40,133 nt of DNA from Cupriavidus lacunae (GCF_003353055.1 NZ_QKWJ01000067.1:1-40133); one strand, 5' to 3'; shown: positions 32,204-40,133, numbered from the stretch's first letter. Numbers and translations are program-made. The notes: generated by a model from the sequence alone, not told the origin.

Positions 32204-34578
32204 ACTCTGTTCTCGCGATTGACATGAAAACAGTCGACGCCTTCGATCCGCGCTCTGGCTCGCTCATAGAGCGCGCGCTGTTCAACCACCGTCTGATTGT
32301 GGTGCTACTGTGCGCGATCCTCACCGCCCTGCTGGGTTGGCAGGCCACGAAACTTCACCTGAATGCCAGCTTCGAAAAGACCATCCCAACCCACCACGGC
32401 TATATCCAGAACTACCTGCGCTACCAAAATCAGCTCTCTGGCCTAGGCAACTCGGTACGCATCGCCGTCGAGAACCCGAAAGGTACCATCTATGACGCGA
32501 ATTACCTGCGTGCACTGCGTGGCCTTTCTGACGAAATCTTCCTGCTGCCTGGGGTCGACCGGATGAAGATGAAATCGTTATGGACATCTTCGACCCGCTG
32601 GGTCGGCGTGACCGAGGACGGCCTGGAAGGCGGCCCGGTGATACCCGACGGCTACAACGAATCGCCACAGAGCCTGGTGACGCTCGCGGCCAATATCGCG
32701 CGCTCCGGCGAGATTGGCCAGATCGTGTCGCTGGACGCGCGCTCCACCGTCATCTACGTGCCGCTACTTGCCAATACCCCCGATGGGCGCACGCTGAGTT
32801 ACGCCGACTTCTCCGACAAGCTCGAAGCGCTGCACGACAAATATGAGCAGAAGGGCCTGAGGGTCCACATCACCGGCTTCGCTAAGCTGGTGGGCGATCT
32901 CATCGATGGCGTGCGCGCAGTGCTGATGTTCTTCGCGCTGGCGGTGGCCATCGCGGCCGCGATGGTCTTCTGGTACACGCGCTGCATCCGCTCCACCCTA
33001 CTTGTGGTCTCGGCATCGCTAGTCGCCGTGGTGTGGCAGCTCGGCCTGCTGCCGACGCTTGGGTACACGCTTGACCCCTATTCCATCCTCGTGCCCTTCC
33101 TCGTGTTCGCCATCGGCATGAGCCACGGTGCGCAAAAGATGAACGGCATCATGCAGGACGTGGGGCGCGGCATGGACAAGCTGGTGGCGGCACGCTTCAC
33201 CTTCCGCCGCCTTTTCCTGGCCGGCCTGACAGCTCTGCTGGCCGACGCGGTGGGCTTCGCCGTGCTGCTGGTCATCGACATCCAAGTCATCCGCGAACTG
33301 GCCATTGCTGCCTCGCTTGGCGTGGCCGTGCTGATCTTCACGAACCTGATCCTGCTGCCCATTATGCTGTCCTACACTGGCGTCAGCCCGACGGCCGCCG
33401 TACGCAGCCTGCGCGCCGAAGCTGCGGACGCCGCCGGCAAGGACAAGCACCCGCTGTGGGCCTTCCTGGACCGATTCACTCAGCGCAAATGGGCTTCCGT
33501 GGCCGTGATCACGGCGATGGCTATGGGCATTGCCGGTTATGCCATCAGCACTCAACTCAAGATCGGCGACCTCGACCCGGGTGCACCAGAGCTACGCGCC
33601 GACAGCCGCTACAACCGCGACGTTGGGTTCATGAATTTGAGCTACGGCGCCTCCAGTGATGTGCTCGCGGTCATGGTCAAAACGCCAGAAGGTGCGTGCT
33701 CCCAGTACGACACACTCAACAAGATCGACGCGCTGGAATGGCAACTACGCAAGATCGACGGCGTGGAAGACACTAATTCACTCGCACGCCTGAACCGCCG
33801 CATGCTAGTCGGCCTAACCGAAGGTAGCCCAAAGTGGTATGAGCTCCTGTCCAACCAGGACATGCTCAACACCGTCACGGCGGGCGCGCCGCGCGGTCTC
33901 TACAACGATAGCTGCGGCCTCCTCACGTTGTATGTCTTCCTGCGCGACCACAAGGCGGACACGCTGACTCGCGTGGTTGAACATGTGGAAGCGTTCGCGA
34001 GGGAAAACAACACCCAGGACGTCCAGTTTCTGCTGGCAGCCGGTACCGCCGGCATCGAGGCGGCAACCAACATCGCTGTCAAGGAGGCTTGGCGCAAGAT
34101 GCTGTACCTTGTGTACGGTGCTGTGGTGGTGCTGTCCTTCATCACTTTCCGCTCGTGGCGCGCGGTGGTGGTGGCGGTACTGCCTCTGATGCTAACTTCC
34201 GTGCTGGCCGAGGCGCTGATGGTGGCTCTTGGAATGGGCGTGAAGGTGGCCACGTTACCCGTGATTGCGCTGGGTGTTGGCATCGGCATCGACTACGCGC
34301 TCTATATCCTGTCGGTAACGCTGGCCGAACTGCGAAAGGGCAAGAGCCTGTCGGAGAGCTATTACCGCGCCCTCCTCTTCACCGGCAAGGTTGTGATGCT
34401 CACCGGCGTGACGCTGGCCATCGGCGTCGTCACGTGGGTCGCCAGCCCGATTAAGTTCCAAGCTGACATGGGTCTTCTGCTGGCCTTCATGTTCCTCTGG
34501 AACATGCTGGGCGCCCTGATCCTACTGCCCGCGCTGGCGCATTTCCTACTGAAACCGGCACGCGGCGCGTCGCACTAA
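32200..34578 (+). CDS. RND/MMPL-family transporter
   Basis: A 792-residue inner-membrane protein in two halves, each with one leading helix, a periplasmic loop and a five-helix bundle. The first half has LIVVLLCAILTALLGW near residue 30, helices at about 235-390, and VPFLVFAIGMSHGAQKMNGI with the RND-type GMSH motif. The second half repeats this with VIALGVGIGIDYALYILSV near residue 690. It is shorter than the roughly 1000-residue AcrB pumps and lacks their docking domain, so it is of the hydrophobic-compound/MMPL (HpnN-like) kind. With DUF1302, DUF1329 and YCF48 it fits an envelope trafficking or tolerance system for the substrate. The direction of transport is unknown. Confidence 0.9.
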   Translation: MNSVLAIDMKTVDAFDPRSGSLIERALFNHRLIVVLLCAILTALLGWQATKLHLNASFEKTIPTHHGYIQNYLRYQNQLSGLGNSVRIAVENPKGTIYDANYLRALRGLSDEIFLLPGVDRMKMKSLWTSSTRWVGVTEDGLEGGPVIPDGYNESPQSLVTLAANIARSGEIGQIVSLDARSTVIYVPLLANTPDGRTLSYADFSDKLEALHDKYEQKGLRVHITGFAKLVGDLIDGVRAVLMFFALAVAIAAAMVFWYTRCIRSTLLVVSASLVAVVWQLGLLPTLGYTLDPYSILVPFLVFAIGMSHGAQKMNGIMQDVGRGMDKLVAARFTFRRLFLAGLTALLADAVGFAVLLVIDIQVIRELAIAASLGVAVLIFTNLILLPIMLSYTGVSPTAAVRSLRAEAADAAGKDKHPLWAFLDRFTQRKWASVAVITAMAMGIAGYAISTQLKIGDLDPGAPELRADSRYNRDVGFMNLSYGASSDVLAVMVKTPEGACSQYDTLNKIDALEWQLRKIDGVEDTNSLARLNRRMLVGLTEGSPKWYELLSNQDMLNTVTAGAPRGLYNDSCGLLTLYVFLRDHKADTLTRVVEHVEAFARENNTQDVQFLLAAGTAGIEAATNIAVKEAWRKMLYLVYGAVVVLSFITFRSWRAVVVAVLPLMLTSVLAEALMVALGMGVKVATLPVIALGVGIGIDYALYILSVTLAELRKGKSLSESYYRALLFTGKVVMLTGVTLAIGVVTWVASPIKFQADMGLLLAFMFLWNMLGALILLPALAHFLLKPARGASH

Positions 34579-34590
34579 CTGGCTCAAACC

Positions 34591-35370
34591 ATGTCGAGTT
34601 CCCTAAACGTGATGTGGTTCGTCCCGCCGCCCTTGGCTGTACTGGCAGCACAAGCTCCGCGGGCAACCCCTATCCAGGCACGCCGCAACCCCTCTTCCGA
34701 CGCGCAGTTCGAGGCATTGGTCAAGGGCGAAGCCGATGCTGTCGTGACGGCGATGGACAACGTCATCGGCTGGAACCATCGCCTTGGTCCTAAGGATTTT
34801 CGCGTGGTCGCGCAGGTCGAGCGGACTACCCCCTTGGCGCTGATCGCCGCGCCCGGTCGCAAGAACATGGCCGACCTGGCCGGTGCCAACCTGCTGGTCG
34901 ACTCCGTTGACAATGGCTTTGTCATCGCGCTGCGGGCAATGTTGCGCGAAGCGGGCATCAATGAAAGCACCTGCCGTTTTACTCCCGCTGGCGGCGTGAC
35001 CGAACGATATGAGGCACTGCTGACCGGCCGTGGCGATGCGACGCTGCTGGGCCAGCCCTTCGCGGGGCAAGCAACCCACGCTGGTTTGATGCAGATCGCC
35101 AGCGTGCAGCAATCCTACCCGACATTTCCCGGGCAAGGCATTGTCATGCGCCTGGCGAGCCCGGCGCGCGAGCGCATCGGCGAATGGCTGCGCGAGCTTG
35201 AGCAGGCGCGGCAGCAGATACAAGAACTGGATTCACTACGGCCGACCCCCGAAGGCATTGTGCTGCTGACCGAGCACCGCCGCCTGCTGGGCCTACCCGG
35301 CGGCGAAGCCACTTACGCAAACATCGTCGATGCTTCACTGGTCGACACTTTCTTGGGAAAAAATCAATGA
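34591..35370 (+). CDS. NMT1/SsuA-like substrate-binding protein without signal peptide
   Basis: A 259-residue protein with the layout of an ABC-type nitrate/sulfonate/taurine-binding protein. It shows the start LNVMWFVPPPLAVLAAQ, then PSSDAQFEALVKGEADAVVT, MADLAGANLLVDSVDNGF, RYEALLTGRGDATLLGQPF and a C-terminal helical region. Family members have an export signal and about 300-340 residues. Here no signal is present and the first lobe is shortened. It sits 12 bp after the RND gene and overlaps the next FAH gene by 4 bp (ATGA), so it is in the operon. It may be a cytoplasmic binding or enzymatic derivative of the fold. Confidence 0.7.
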   Translation: MSSSLNVMWFVPPPLAVLAAQAPRATPIQARRNPSSDAQFEALVKGEADAVVTAMDNVIGWNHRLGPKDFRVVAQVERTTPLALIAAPGRKNMADLAGANLLVDSVDNGFVIALRAMLREAGINESTCRFTPAGGVTERYEALLTGRGDATLLGQPFAGQATHAGLMQIASVQQSYPTFPGQGIVMRLASPARERIGEWLRELEQARQQIQELDSLRPTPEGIVLLTEHRRLLGLPGGEATYANIVDASLVDTFLGKNQ

Positions 35371-36350
35371 AACCGTATGCATTGGGTACGTTCTCGCATT
35401 CGCAGAATGGCCCGAAGTTCGTGGGCTTGGTCATGAACGATCGCGTGGTCGATCTGGCGGAACTGGTCAGGTTGTACGACGCGCCGGAGCTAGCCGGCGC
35501 CGGATCGGTACTAGCCTTGCTGGACACCTGGGACGCCAGCCGCGCCGCGCTGGACCGACTGGCCATGGCGGTCGATGGCAAGGCAGAACATTGGCACGCG
35601 CTGGACACGCTGCGTGTACACCCCGTCGTCGATCTGCCCCGGCAGATATTCTGCACCGGCGCCAACTACCGCAAGCATGTGGTCGACATGACGGTCGACG
35701 CCAAGGTCGGCCCGCCGGGACTGGACGAAGCCGGCCTGCGCCGCTGGGCCGAGAACATGATGGACGAACGCGCCGCCACGGGCGAACCCTATGCTTTCAC
35801 CAAGCCGGTTTCCACGGTGTCCGGCGCCTATGACCCGCTGGTACTGCCGAACACAACCACCCAACCCGACTGGGAGCTGGAACTAGCCGTCGTCATCGGC
35901 CGGAGCGGCTACCAGATTCCGCGCGAACTGGCGCTGGACTACATAGCAGGCTACTGCATCGTCAACGACATCTCGGCGCGCGACCTGATACCACGCACCG
36001 ACTACAAAATGCTCGGCACCGATTGGCTGCGCTCGAAGGGACAGCCCGGTTTCCTCCCACTCGGGCCTTATCTCGTGCCGAAGGCATTCGTGCCCGACCC
36101 GCATCGCTTGAAGATGCGCCTGTCCGTTTCGGGTCAGATCATGCAGGATGAGTCCACGGCTGATATGCTGTTCGACATCGTGCGGCAGATCGAATACATC
36201 TCCCGCTATTCACGCCTGCTGCCGGGCGACATCATCTGCACCGGCTCGCCCGCTGGTAACGGCACTCACTACAACCGCTACCTGCAAGCGGGAGACGTTA
36301 TTGAGGCCGAGATCGAAGGTCTCGGTCGTCAACGACAGATTTGCGTTTAA
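35367..36350 (+). CDS. FAH-family protein, copy 2
   Basis: A 327-residue FAH-fold enzyme. An N-terminal domain of about 90 residues is followed by the catalytic domain starting at RQIFCTGANYRKHV. Metal ligands are the Glu pair in PDWELELAVVIGR and Asp in VNDISARDLI. YSRLLPGDIICTGSPAGNG is the family hallmark near the end. It is likely a hydrolase or isomerase/decarboxylase for a ring-cleavage product. It differs from copy 1 through most of its length, so it acts on a different intermediate or is of separate origin. It is the last gene of the YCF48 operon. Confidence 0.87.
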   Translation: MKPYALGTFSHSQNGPKFVGLVMNDRVVDLAELVRLYDAPELAGAGSVLALLDTWDASRAALDRLAMAVDGKAEHWHALDTLRVHPVVDLPRQIFCTGANYRKHVVDMTVDAKVGPPGLDEAGLRRWAENMMDERAATGEPYAFTKPVSTVSGAYDPLVLPNTTTQPDWELELAVVIGRSGYQIPRELALDYIAGYCIVNDISARDLIPRTDYKMLGTDWLRSKGQPGFLPLGPYLVPKAFVPDPHRLKMRLSVSGQIMQDESTADMLFDIVRQIEYISRYSRLLPGDIICTGSPAGNGTHYNRYLQAGDVIEAEIEGLGRQRQICV

Positions 36351-36424
36351 TTCCGACGGAACGATAAACCCACCGAAATGCAAAAGCCCCTCTTATGAAT
36401 TTCCCCAAGAAGTTGGGTTAAAGG

Positions 36425-36618
36425 CTAGACAGCCAAGGCCTGAGTCCGGTACTGCAGCGGGCTCAGGCCTTTTAGTTAGAGCGGAAGCTTGTTCACAAGC
36501 TTGCCACCTGGCCGAACACTGGCCAGGGCTCGGTTTGGTAAGCAATGATCTTGCCATCGTACAGGTCCATCACAGGCGAGAGGTAGAGCCTCTGGCGTTG
36601 ACGTCGAACTTTGGTCAT
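36425..36618 (-). mobile_element. IS3-family OrfB remnant with internal deletion
   Basis: Two pieces of an IS3-family OrfB lie on the minus strand. The first (36618-36493) reads QRLYLSPVMDLYDGKIIAYQ and ends PVF...VASL; it holds one catalytic Asp region. The second (about 36470-36425) reads GLSPLQYRTQALAV and stop, the usual OrfB C-terminus. The middle, with the catalytic Glu, is deleted. The related OrfA debris at 25.6-25.9 kb may come from the same element type. Confidence 0.75.
36435..36471 (+). terminator. hairpin with T-tract after FAH copy 2
   Basis: AAGGCCTGAG (36435-36444) pairs with CTCAGGCCTT (36462-36471) over a 17-base loop and runs into TTTT (36470-36473). It lies 85 bp after the stop of the last operon gene and could act as a rho-independent terminator, although the sequence itself belongs to the IS3 OrfB C-terminus. 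Confidence 0.5.
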
Positions 36619-36896
36619 TTTCTTGTTGAGCGGTCCTAAGGCAACAATCGAGCAGTAGGAGCTTCCGGCACCTGTTCATTGCGGAGACGGTCTCCAGTAA
36701 GACTCGACACTCGGGCACTGCAACTGTTGTCCGGTAATCGGAAACAGCACGCCCAACTCCCGTGCACTTTCCTATATTTGCGGTTCCTATCCTCTTCGTC
36801 ATTACGAGGATGGCAGGCACGGTTGCTATTGCCTTTGCCGGCTGTTGGACCACCGTACCGAGGCCGGCTCAGCACAAACTACCTGAGGAACAGGCC

Positions 36897-37220
36897 ATGT
36901 TGGTCGAGATGAGAACCTATACAACGCACCCCGGCAAGTGGCGAGATTATCTCGCACTATACGAGGCCGATGGACTGCAGATTCAGAAGCGCATCCTAGG
37001 ACGTATGGTCGGCTATTACCGCACGGAAACCGGCGCACTCAACCAGGTAATTCATATGTGGGGATACCGAGACATGAACGAGCGCGAGGAACGACGCACG
37101 GTTCTGATGGACGATCCAGATTGGAAGTCGTATGTCGTGAAGATGCTGCCGCTGCTCCGAAGCCAGGAGTCGAAGATTCTGGTGCCCGCGGCATTCTTTT
37201 CGCCTCAATGGCAAGAGTGA
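36897..37220 (+). CDS. NIPSNAP-family protein
   Basis: A 107-residue single-domain protein of the NIPSNAP (dimeric alpha-beta barrel) family. It starts MLVEMRTYTTHPGKWRDYLA and continues with LGRMVGYYRTETGALNQVIH, WGYRDMNEREERR and DDPDWKSYV, all typical. The ATG at 36897 has GAGGAA 7 bp upstream; the open frame further upstream lacks this and is in the IS-remnant flank. NIPSNAP proteins are frequent in aromatic and hydrophobic catabolic clusters, with no firm biochemical role. It heads a small plus-strand cluster with FAH and VOC genes. Confidence 0.85.
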   Translation: MLVEMRTYTTHPGKWRDYLALYEADGLQIQKRILGRMVGYYRTETGALNQVIHMWGYRDMNEREERRTVLMDDPDWKSYVVKMLPLLRSQESKILVPAAFFSPQWQE

Positions 37221-37350
37221 CGAGACCGTAGTTCGTCGAAAACTGTGTCCGAATATCGAACATTATCGCGGCACGGTTCAGCTATTTATCTACCATTTTT
37301 CCTGCTGCGCATTCGCGCATCGGGTTGTTAAATAAAGAAAGTGAGAGACC

Positions 37351-38343
37351 ATGAAGCTGGCTTCATTGCGGTCCGGCAGGGACGGCGAACTAATCGTGGT
37401 AAGCAAAGATCTGCGCATTGCGATAAAGGCGGGCCAAACGGCGCCTACGATGCAAGATGCGCTGGACAACTGGGACGCGGCGTATCCGGCACTTGAGCAT
37501 ATGCATCGCATGCTTAATCAAGGTGACGCGCAAGGAGCGTTTGCGCTCGACCTGAACACACTCGCCGCGCCGCTTCCGCGCTCCTACCAGTACCTAGATG
37601 GCGCAGCTTACGTTAGCCACATCCAGCGCAACCGTGCCGCTCGTGGAGAAGCATTGCCGAAGGACTTGTTGCAAAAACCGTTGGTCTATCAAGGCATTTC
37701 CCACGGCTTTATGAGCTGGAACGAAGATGTTCGGCTTCCAAATGAAGAACTTGGCATCGATTTCGAAGCAGAAATTGCCGCAGTAACCGGCGATGTACCA
37801 ATGGGAGTGTCTCCAGAGGACGCAACAAAGTATATACGCCTGTTCGTACTGCTAAACGATATATCGTTGCGCAGCCTAATCCCGCCAGAGCTGAAGCGCA
37901 CTTTCGGCTTTCTGACCGGCAAGCCGGCGTCCAGCATGGGGCCGATTGCCGTCACTCCTGATGAGCTTGGTGATCTGTGGAACGGTCGCTTGGTATCCGG
38001 CACAATGCAATGCTGGGTGCGCGGCGAGTCGGTCGGAAAAATCGAGACAGGTATCGATACCCCCTTCCATTACGGCGACCTGATAGCGCATGTTGCCCAA
38101 ACCCGCAACTTCGAGCCCGGCACTATCGTGGGACTGGGTACCGTCTCGAACGAAGACGAGTCGGTGGGCTGCGCCTGCATCGGCGAAGTCCGCGCCCTAG
38201 AGACGTTGAAGGGCGGCAGGCCAACCACGCCGTTCTTCCGGTTCGGTGACCATATTAAGATTGAACACGTTGACCGCAACGGGAATTCTGTCTTTGGCTG
38301 CATTGACCAAAAGTTCGTCACGAGCGTCGCCGGCGCGCGTTAG
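37351..38343 (+). CDS. FAH-family protein, copy 3
   Basis: A 330-residue protein with an FAH N-terminal-type domain (MKLASLRSGRDGELIVVSKD, with LPRSYQYLDGAAYVSHIQRN) and a catalytic domain. The metal-site residues are Glu in IDFEAEIAAVTGD and Asp in LLNDISLRSL. The final part KIEHVDRNGNSVFGCIDQ replaces the usual G-D-V-E end. It aligns best with the fumarylacetoacetase-like branch having this N-terminal domain, and is distant from copies 1 and 2. GAGAGACC precedes the ATG. Codon use appears slightly less GC-rich than in the central operons, consistent with separate acquisition. It probably hydrolyses a dioxo acid made by the VOC dioxygenase next door. Confidence 0.85.
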   Translation: MKLASLRSGRDGELIVVSKDLRIAIKAGQTAPTMQDALDNWDAAYPALEHMHRMLNQGDAQGAFALDLNTLAAPLPRSYQYLDGAAYVSHIQRNRAARGEALPKDLLQKPLVYQGISHGFMSWNEDVRLPNEELGIDFEAEIAAVTGDVPMGVSPEDATKYIRLFVLLNDISLRSLIPPELKRTFGFLTGKPASSMGPIAVTPDELGDLWNGRLVSGTMQCWVRGESVGKIETGIDTPFHYGDLIAHVAQTRNFEPGTIVGLGTVSNEDESVGCACIGEVRALETLKGGRPTTPFFRFGDHIKIEHVDRNGNSVFGCIDQKFVTSVAGAR

Positions 38344-38394
38344 AAGCCAGTGGAAGTTCCACCTGTTTACTCCGCTTCTTTCGTACATACATAA

Positions 38395-38961
38395 ATGGAT
38401 AACAACATGCTTTGCAAAAGCTTGCATCACGCCGCGTTTCGCTGCAAAGACGCACGTGAAACGGTTGATTTCTACACGAATGTCCTGGGCCTGAAATTCA
38501 TCCATGCAATTGGCGAAAATCACGTTCCCTCAACCGGGAAATACAGTCCGCATATTCATATCTTCTTCCAAATGGAGGATGGTAGCTGCATAGCCTTCTT
38601 CGAATTGCCAAGAGATGAGGGGCAACCTTCCGGGCGCGATCCGGAAACACCAGACTGGGTACAGCACTTCGCGTTCCGTGTCGCCGACAAAGACACGCTA
38701 ATGAAGGCAAAAGCGGATTTGGAAGTAAAGGGAATTGATGTGATTGGCCCGACTAACCATGACGACTTTTTGCTGTCCATCTACTTCTTTGACCCTTCTG
38801 GACACCGTCTCGAACTAAGTGCACATATATCAACGCCGGAACAGGATGCCCAATTTGAAAAGGAAGCAATGGACGTACTGAACCTTTGGGACCAGACTCA
38901 TGATTGGTCACAGCGAGCAAAGCTGTTCGGCAGTGCCACTGGGTATCACCGCAACAAATAG
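38395..38961 (+). CDS. VOC-family metalloprotein (glyoxalase/dioxygenase superfamily)
   Basis: A 188-residue protein with one paired VOC module. Likely metal ligands are H11/H12 in SLHHAAFRCKD, E70 in IAFFELPRDEG, H91 in VQHFAFRV and E140 in GHRLELSAH, the set used by glyoxalase I and by one-module extradiol enzymes. Residues 150-188 form a helical tail. An alternative ATG at 38407 (MLCKSLHHAAF) has GGATAA upstream and may be the true start. Together with the FAH gene 51 bp upstream, it suggests ring cleavage followed by hydrolysis. Confidence 0.8.
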   Translation: MDNNMLCKSLHHAAFRCKDARETVDFYTNVLGLKFIHAIGENHVPSTGKYSPHIHIFFQMEDGSCIAFFELPRDEGQPSGRDPETPDWVQHFAFRVADKDTLMKAKADLEVKGIDVIGPTNHDDFLLSIYFFDPSGHRLELSAHISTPEQDAQFEKEAMDVLNLWDQTHDWSQRAKLFGSATGYHRNK

Positions 38962-38993
38962 CGAGCGGTGCAACTGAAGGCGTGCCGTCTGGT

Positions 38994-39037
38994 GGGGTGC
39001 TTCCGTTTCGAGCGCATATTCCGAGCCGAAGCACCCC
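38994..39037. terminator. inverted repeat between convergent genes
   Basis: GGGGTGCTTC (38994-39003) pairs with GAAGCACCCC (39028-39037) over a 24-base loop. It sits between the plus-strand VOC gene and the minus-strand iclR gene, the place for a shared bidirectional terminator. No T-tract follows on either side. Confidence 0.5.
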
Positions 39038-39071
39038 TGCACACGTCAAATTAAAGTAACCGGATAGAGCG

Positions 39072-39863
39072 CTAGCGCTCAAAGACGAAAGAATTCAATT
39101 CTCGAATTCCCTTCTCGATCTTGAGCACCTGTTCCCTCAATAGGTTGGCGATCTGCCTACGTCGTTGCTCGCGCATGCGTGGGTCGATCGCCCCAACGCT
39201 GATGGCGCCGATAGGGCGGCGCATGGAGTCGTGCAACGGCATACCTAGCGCCGTCACGCCTAGTGTAACGCGGTTCTTGACGAGTGAGTAACCCGCTTTA
39301 CGCGTGCGAGCAATTGCCTCCCTTTGCTGCGCGACGTCGAGGTTGCCGAATTCCGGCAAGCGTGAAGCCGTCACATGCAATATCCGTTCACGTTCGTCAT
39401 GGTCGCAAGCCGCGAGGATGGCCAGTCCGCCTGCGCCCACCCCAAGTGGCCTGCGGCTTCCAACTTCCAATGTGATCGTGCGGACCGCAAATGTTCCCTC
39501 GATCCTATCTATGCACACGGCATCAAGTCCGCTACGCATCACAAAATAGCAGGTGTCCTCGGTCTCGGCGCTCACCGCTTCTAAAGCCGGCCGAGAGACG
39601 TGTCGCAGGTCAAAGATCTCAGCCGCGGCCAATCCCAATTCGTAAGCTACCGGCCCCAGCAGATATCGGCGTGTCTCGTCGTTCTGAACTATGAGGCCTT
39701 CTCCGTGCAACTGCTTAAGCAAGCGGTGGGCTGTCGGATGCGGGAGGGCACTTCGCGACGATAACTCCGTCAGTGCCAGGCCGCGCCTGCCTGCAGTTGC
39801 CAGCAACCTCAGCAACAGGTTCGCGCGACGGATAGTACCGACGCTATCATGATTCAAAGTCAT
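39072..39863 (-). CDS. IclR-family transcriptional regulator
   Basis: A 263-residue regulator. The winged helix-turn-helix is at about residues 10-70: RRANLLLRLLATAGRRGLAL, TELSSRSALPHPTAHRLLKQ and LHGEGLIVQNDETRRYLLGP. The effector domain follows, with GLDAVCIDRIEGTFAVRTI, GVGAGGLAILAACD and the closing GAISVGAIDPRMREQRR. IclR proteins in catabolic clusters usually sense aromatic acids or pathway intermediates. It converges on the NIPSNAP-FAH-VOC cluster and is the natural candidate regulator. An imperfect palindrome lies 21-44 bp upstream of its start. Confidence 0.9.
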   Translation of the reverse strand: MTLNHDSVGTIRRANLLLRLLATAGRRGLALTELSSRSALPHPTAHRLLKQLHGEGLIVQNDETRRYLLGPVAYELGLAAAEIFDLRHVSRPALEAVSAETEDTCYFVMRSGLDAVCIDRIEGTFAVRTITLEVGSRRPLGVGAGGLAILAACDHDERERILHVTASRLPEFGNLDVAQQREAIARTRKAGYSLVKNRVTLGVTALGMPLHDSMRRPIGAISVGAIDPRMREQRRRQIANLLREQVLKIEKGIRELNSFVFER

Positions 39864-39883
39864 AGAAAACTGTTTGCCTCCTG

Positions 39884-39907
39884 CCGTAAAGGCATTTCCT
39901 TATACGG
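39884..39907. promoter_or_regulatory. imperfect palindrome upstream of iclR
   Basis: CCGTAAAGG (39884-39892) is mirrored by CCTTATACGG (39898-39907), with one unpaired base. It may be the IclR autoregulatory site. Alternatively, CTTATACGGAAGT at 39899-39911 resembles the outer end of Tn5-type elements (CTTATACACAAGT) and may be the worn end of the IS4-family element that starts here. Confidence 0.35.
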
Positions 39908-39910
39908 AAG

Positions 39911-40133
39911 TCATGACTCTTCCCGCAGTGCTTGAATGGTGAGGGCGGCGTCCATGGTTCTCTGCATGCCGATCCAAATCGTCTTAGCGCCGGGCTCGCC
40001 ATCGCTCTTTCGCCCAAGGAACCCACCCAGGGAAGCAACCAGCCGAATCATCTGATTGAGTGTGACCGGTGTCTTCGGGCGAGCTTTCTTGGCAAGCACG
40101 TATGCTCCCCGAATTTCGTCAGCGTCGAAGAAC
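39911..40133 (-). mobile_element. IS4-family (Tn5/IS50-like) transposase, 3' end, runs off the window
   Basis: The last 73 residues of a transposase can be read on the minus strand from the window edge: FFDADEIRGAYVLAKKAR, then TLNQMIRLVASLGGFLGRK, SDGEPGAKTIWIGMQR and the stop at 39911. The GGFLGRKxDGEPGxKTxWxGxQR motif is characteristic of IS4-family elements of the IS50 group. The rest of the gene lies beyond position 40133. Confidence 0.88.

Overview
The window looks like accessory DNA of a Gram-negative betaproteobacterium, most likely in the Burkholderiales. The grounds are high GC, general porins of the Burkholderiales type, a Bug/TctC-type periplasmic binding protein, and ISL3, IS256, IS3 and IS4 family insertion sequences. 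It is a mosaic aromatic (probably phenolic) catabolic island bounded and cut by insertion sequences. No rRNA, tRNA or CRISPR array was seen.

Left edge (1-3.7 kb): decayed DNA. It holds a truncated hotdog-fold acyl-CoA hydratase, a porin without its 5' end and a frameshifted ISL3 transposase. Minus-strand operon (9925 down to 3713): SDR, a small Tat-signal protein, the flavoprotein and cytochrome c of a p-cresol-methylhydroxylase/eugenol-hydroxylase-like flavocytochrome, a second SDR with His at the catalytic Tyr position, an Old Yellow Enzyme and a TetR regulator. Second minus block (14112 down to 9988): a frameshifted YceI gene, an ornithine-cyclodeaminase-like reductase, a dihydrodipicolinate-synthase-family lyase and an aldehyde dehydrogenase, divergent from a GntR regulator.

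Plus-strand operon (14983-22064): BKACE beta-keto acid cleavage enzyme, FAD monooxygenase, DUF1302, DUF1329, cupin, extradiol-type VOC dioxygenase and a small Rieske protein. A Bug protein and a porin split by a complete IS256-family element follow (22.1-25.6 kb), then IS3 debris. Transport and hydrolysis block (26.6-36.3 kb): MFS transporter, two paralogous TetR regulators, PaaI thioesterase, two FAH-family hydrolases, a YCF48-like protein, an RND/MMPL exporter and a signal-less NMT1-like protein. Right edge (36.4-40.1 kb): an IS3 remnant, a NIPSNAP / FAH-family / VOC / IclR cluster, and the end of a Tn5-like IS4 transposase leaving the window.

Inferred logic: a hydrophobic para-substituted phenol crosses the envelope with help from DUF1302, DUF1329, YCF48 and RND proteins. 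Its side chain is oxidised by the flavocytochrome, SDRs and aldehyde dehydrogenase. The ring is then hydroxylated (FAD monooxygenase, Rieske), opened (VOC, cupin) and broken down by FAH-family hydrolases, the lyase and BKACE. The substrate cannot be read from sequence. The strongest unifying signal is an 18-bp inverted-repeat motif (consensus close to ATACGGCTCGTATCGTTT) found six times. Five copies lie upstream of five transcription units, and the two TetR paralogs with near-identical DNA-recognition helices are the best candidates to bind it.
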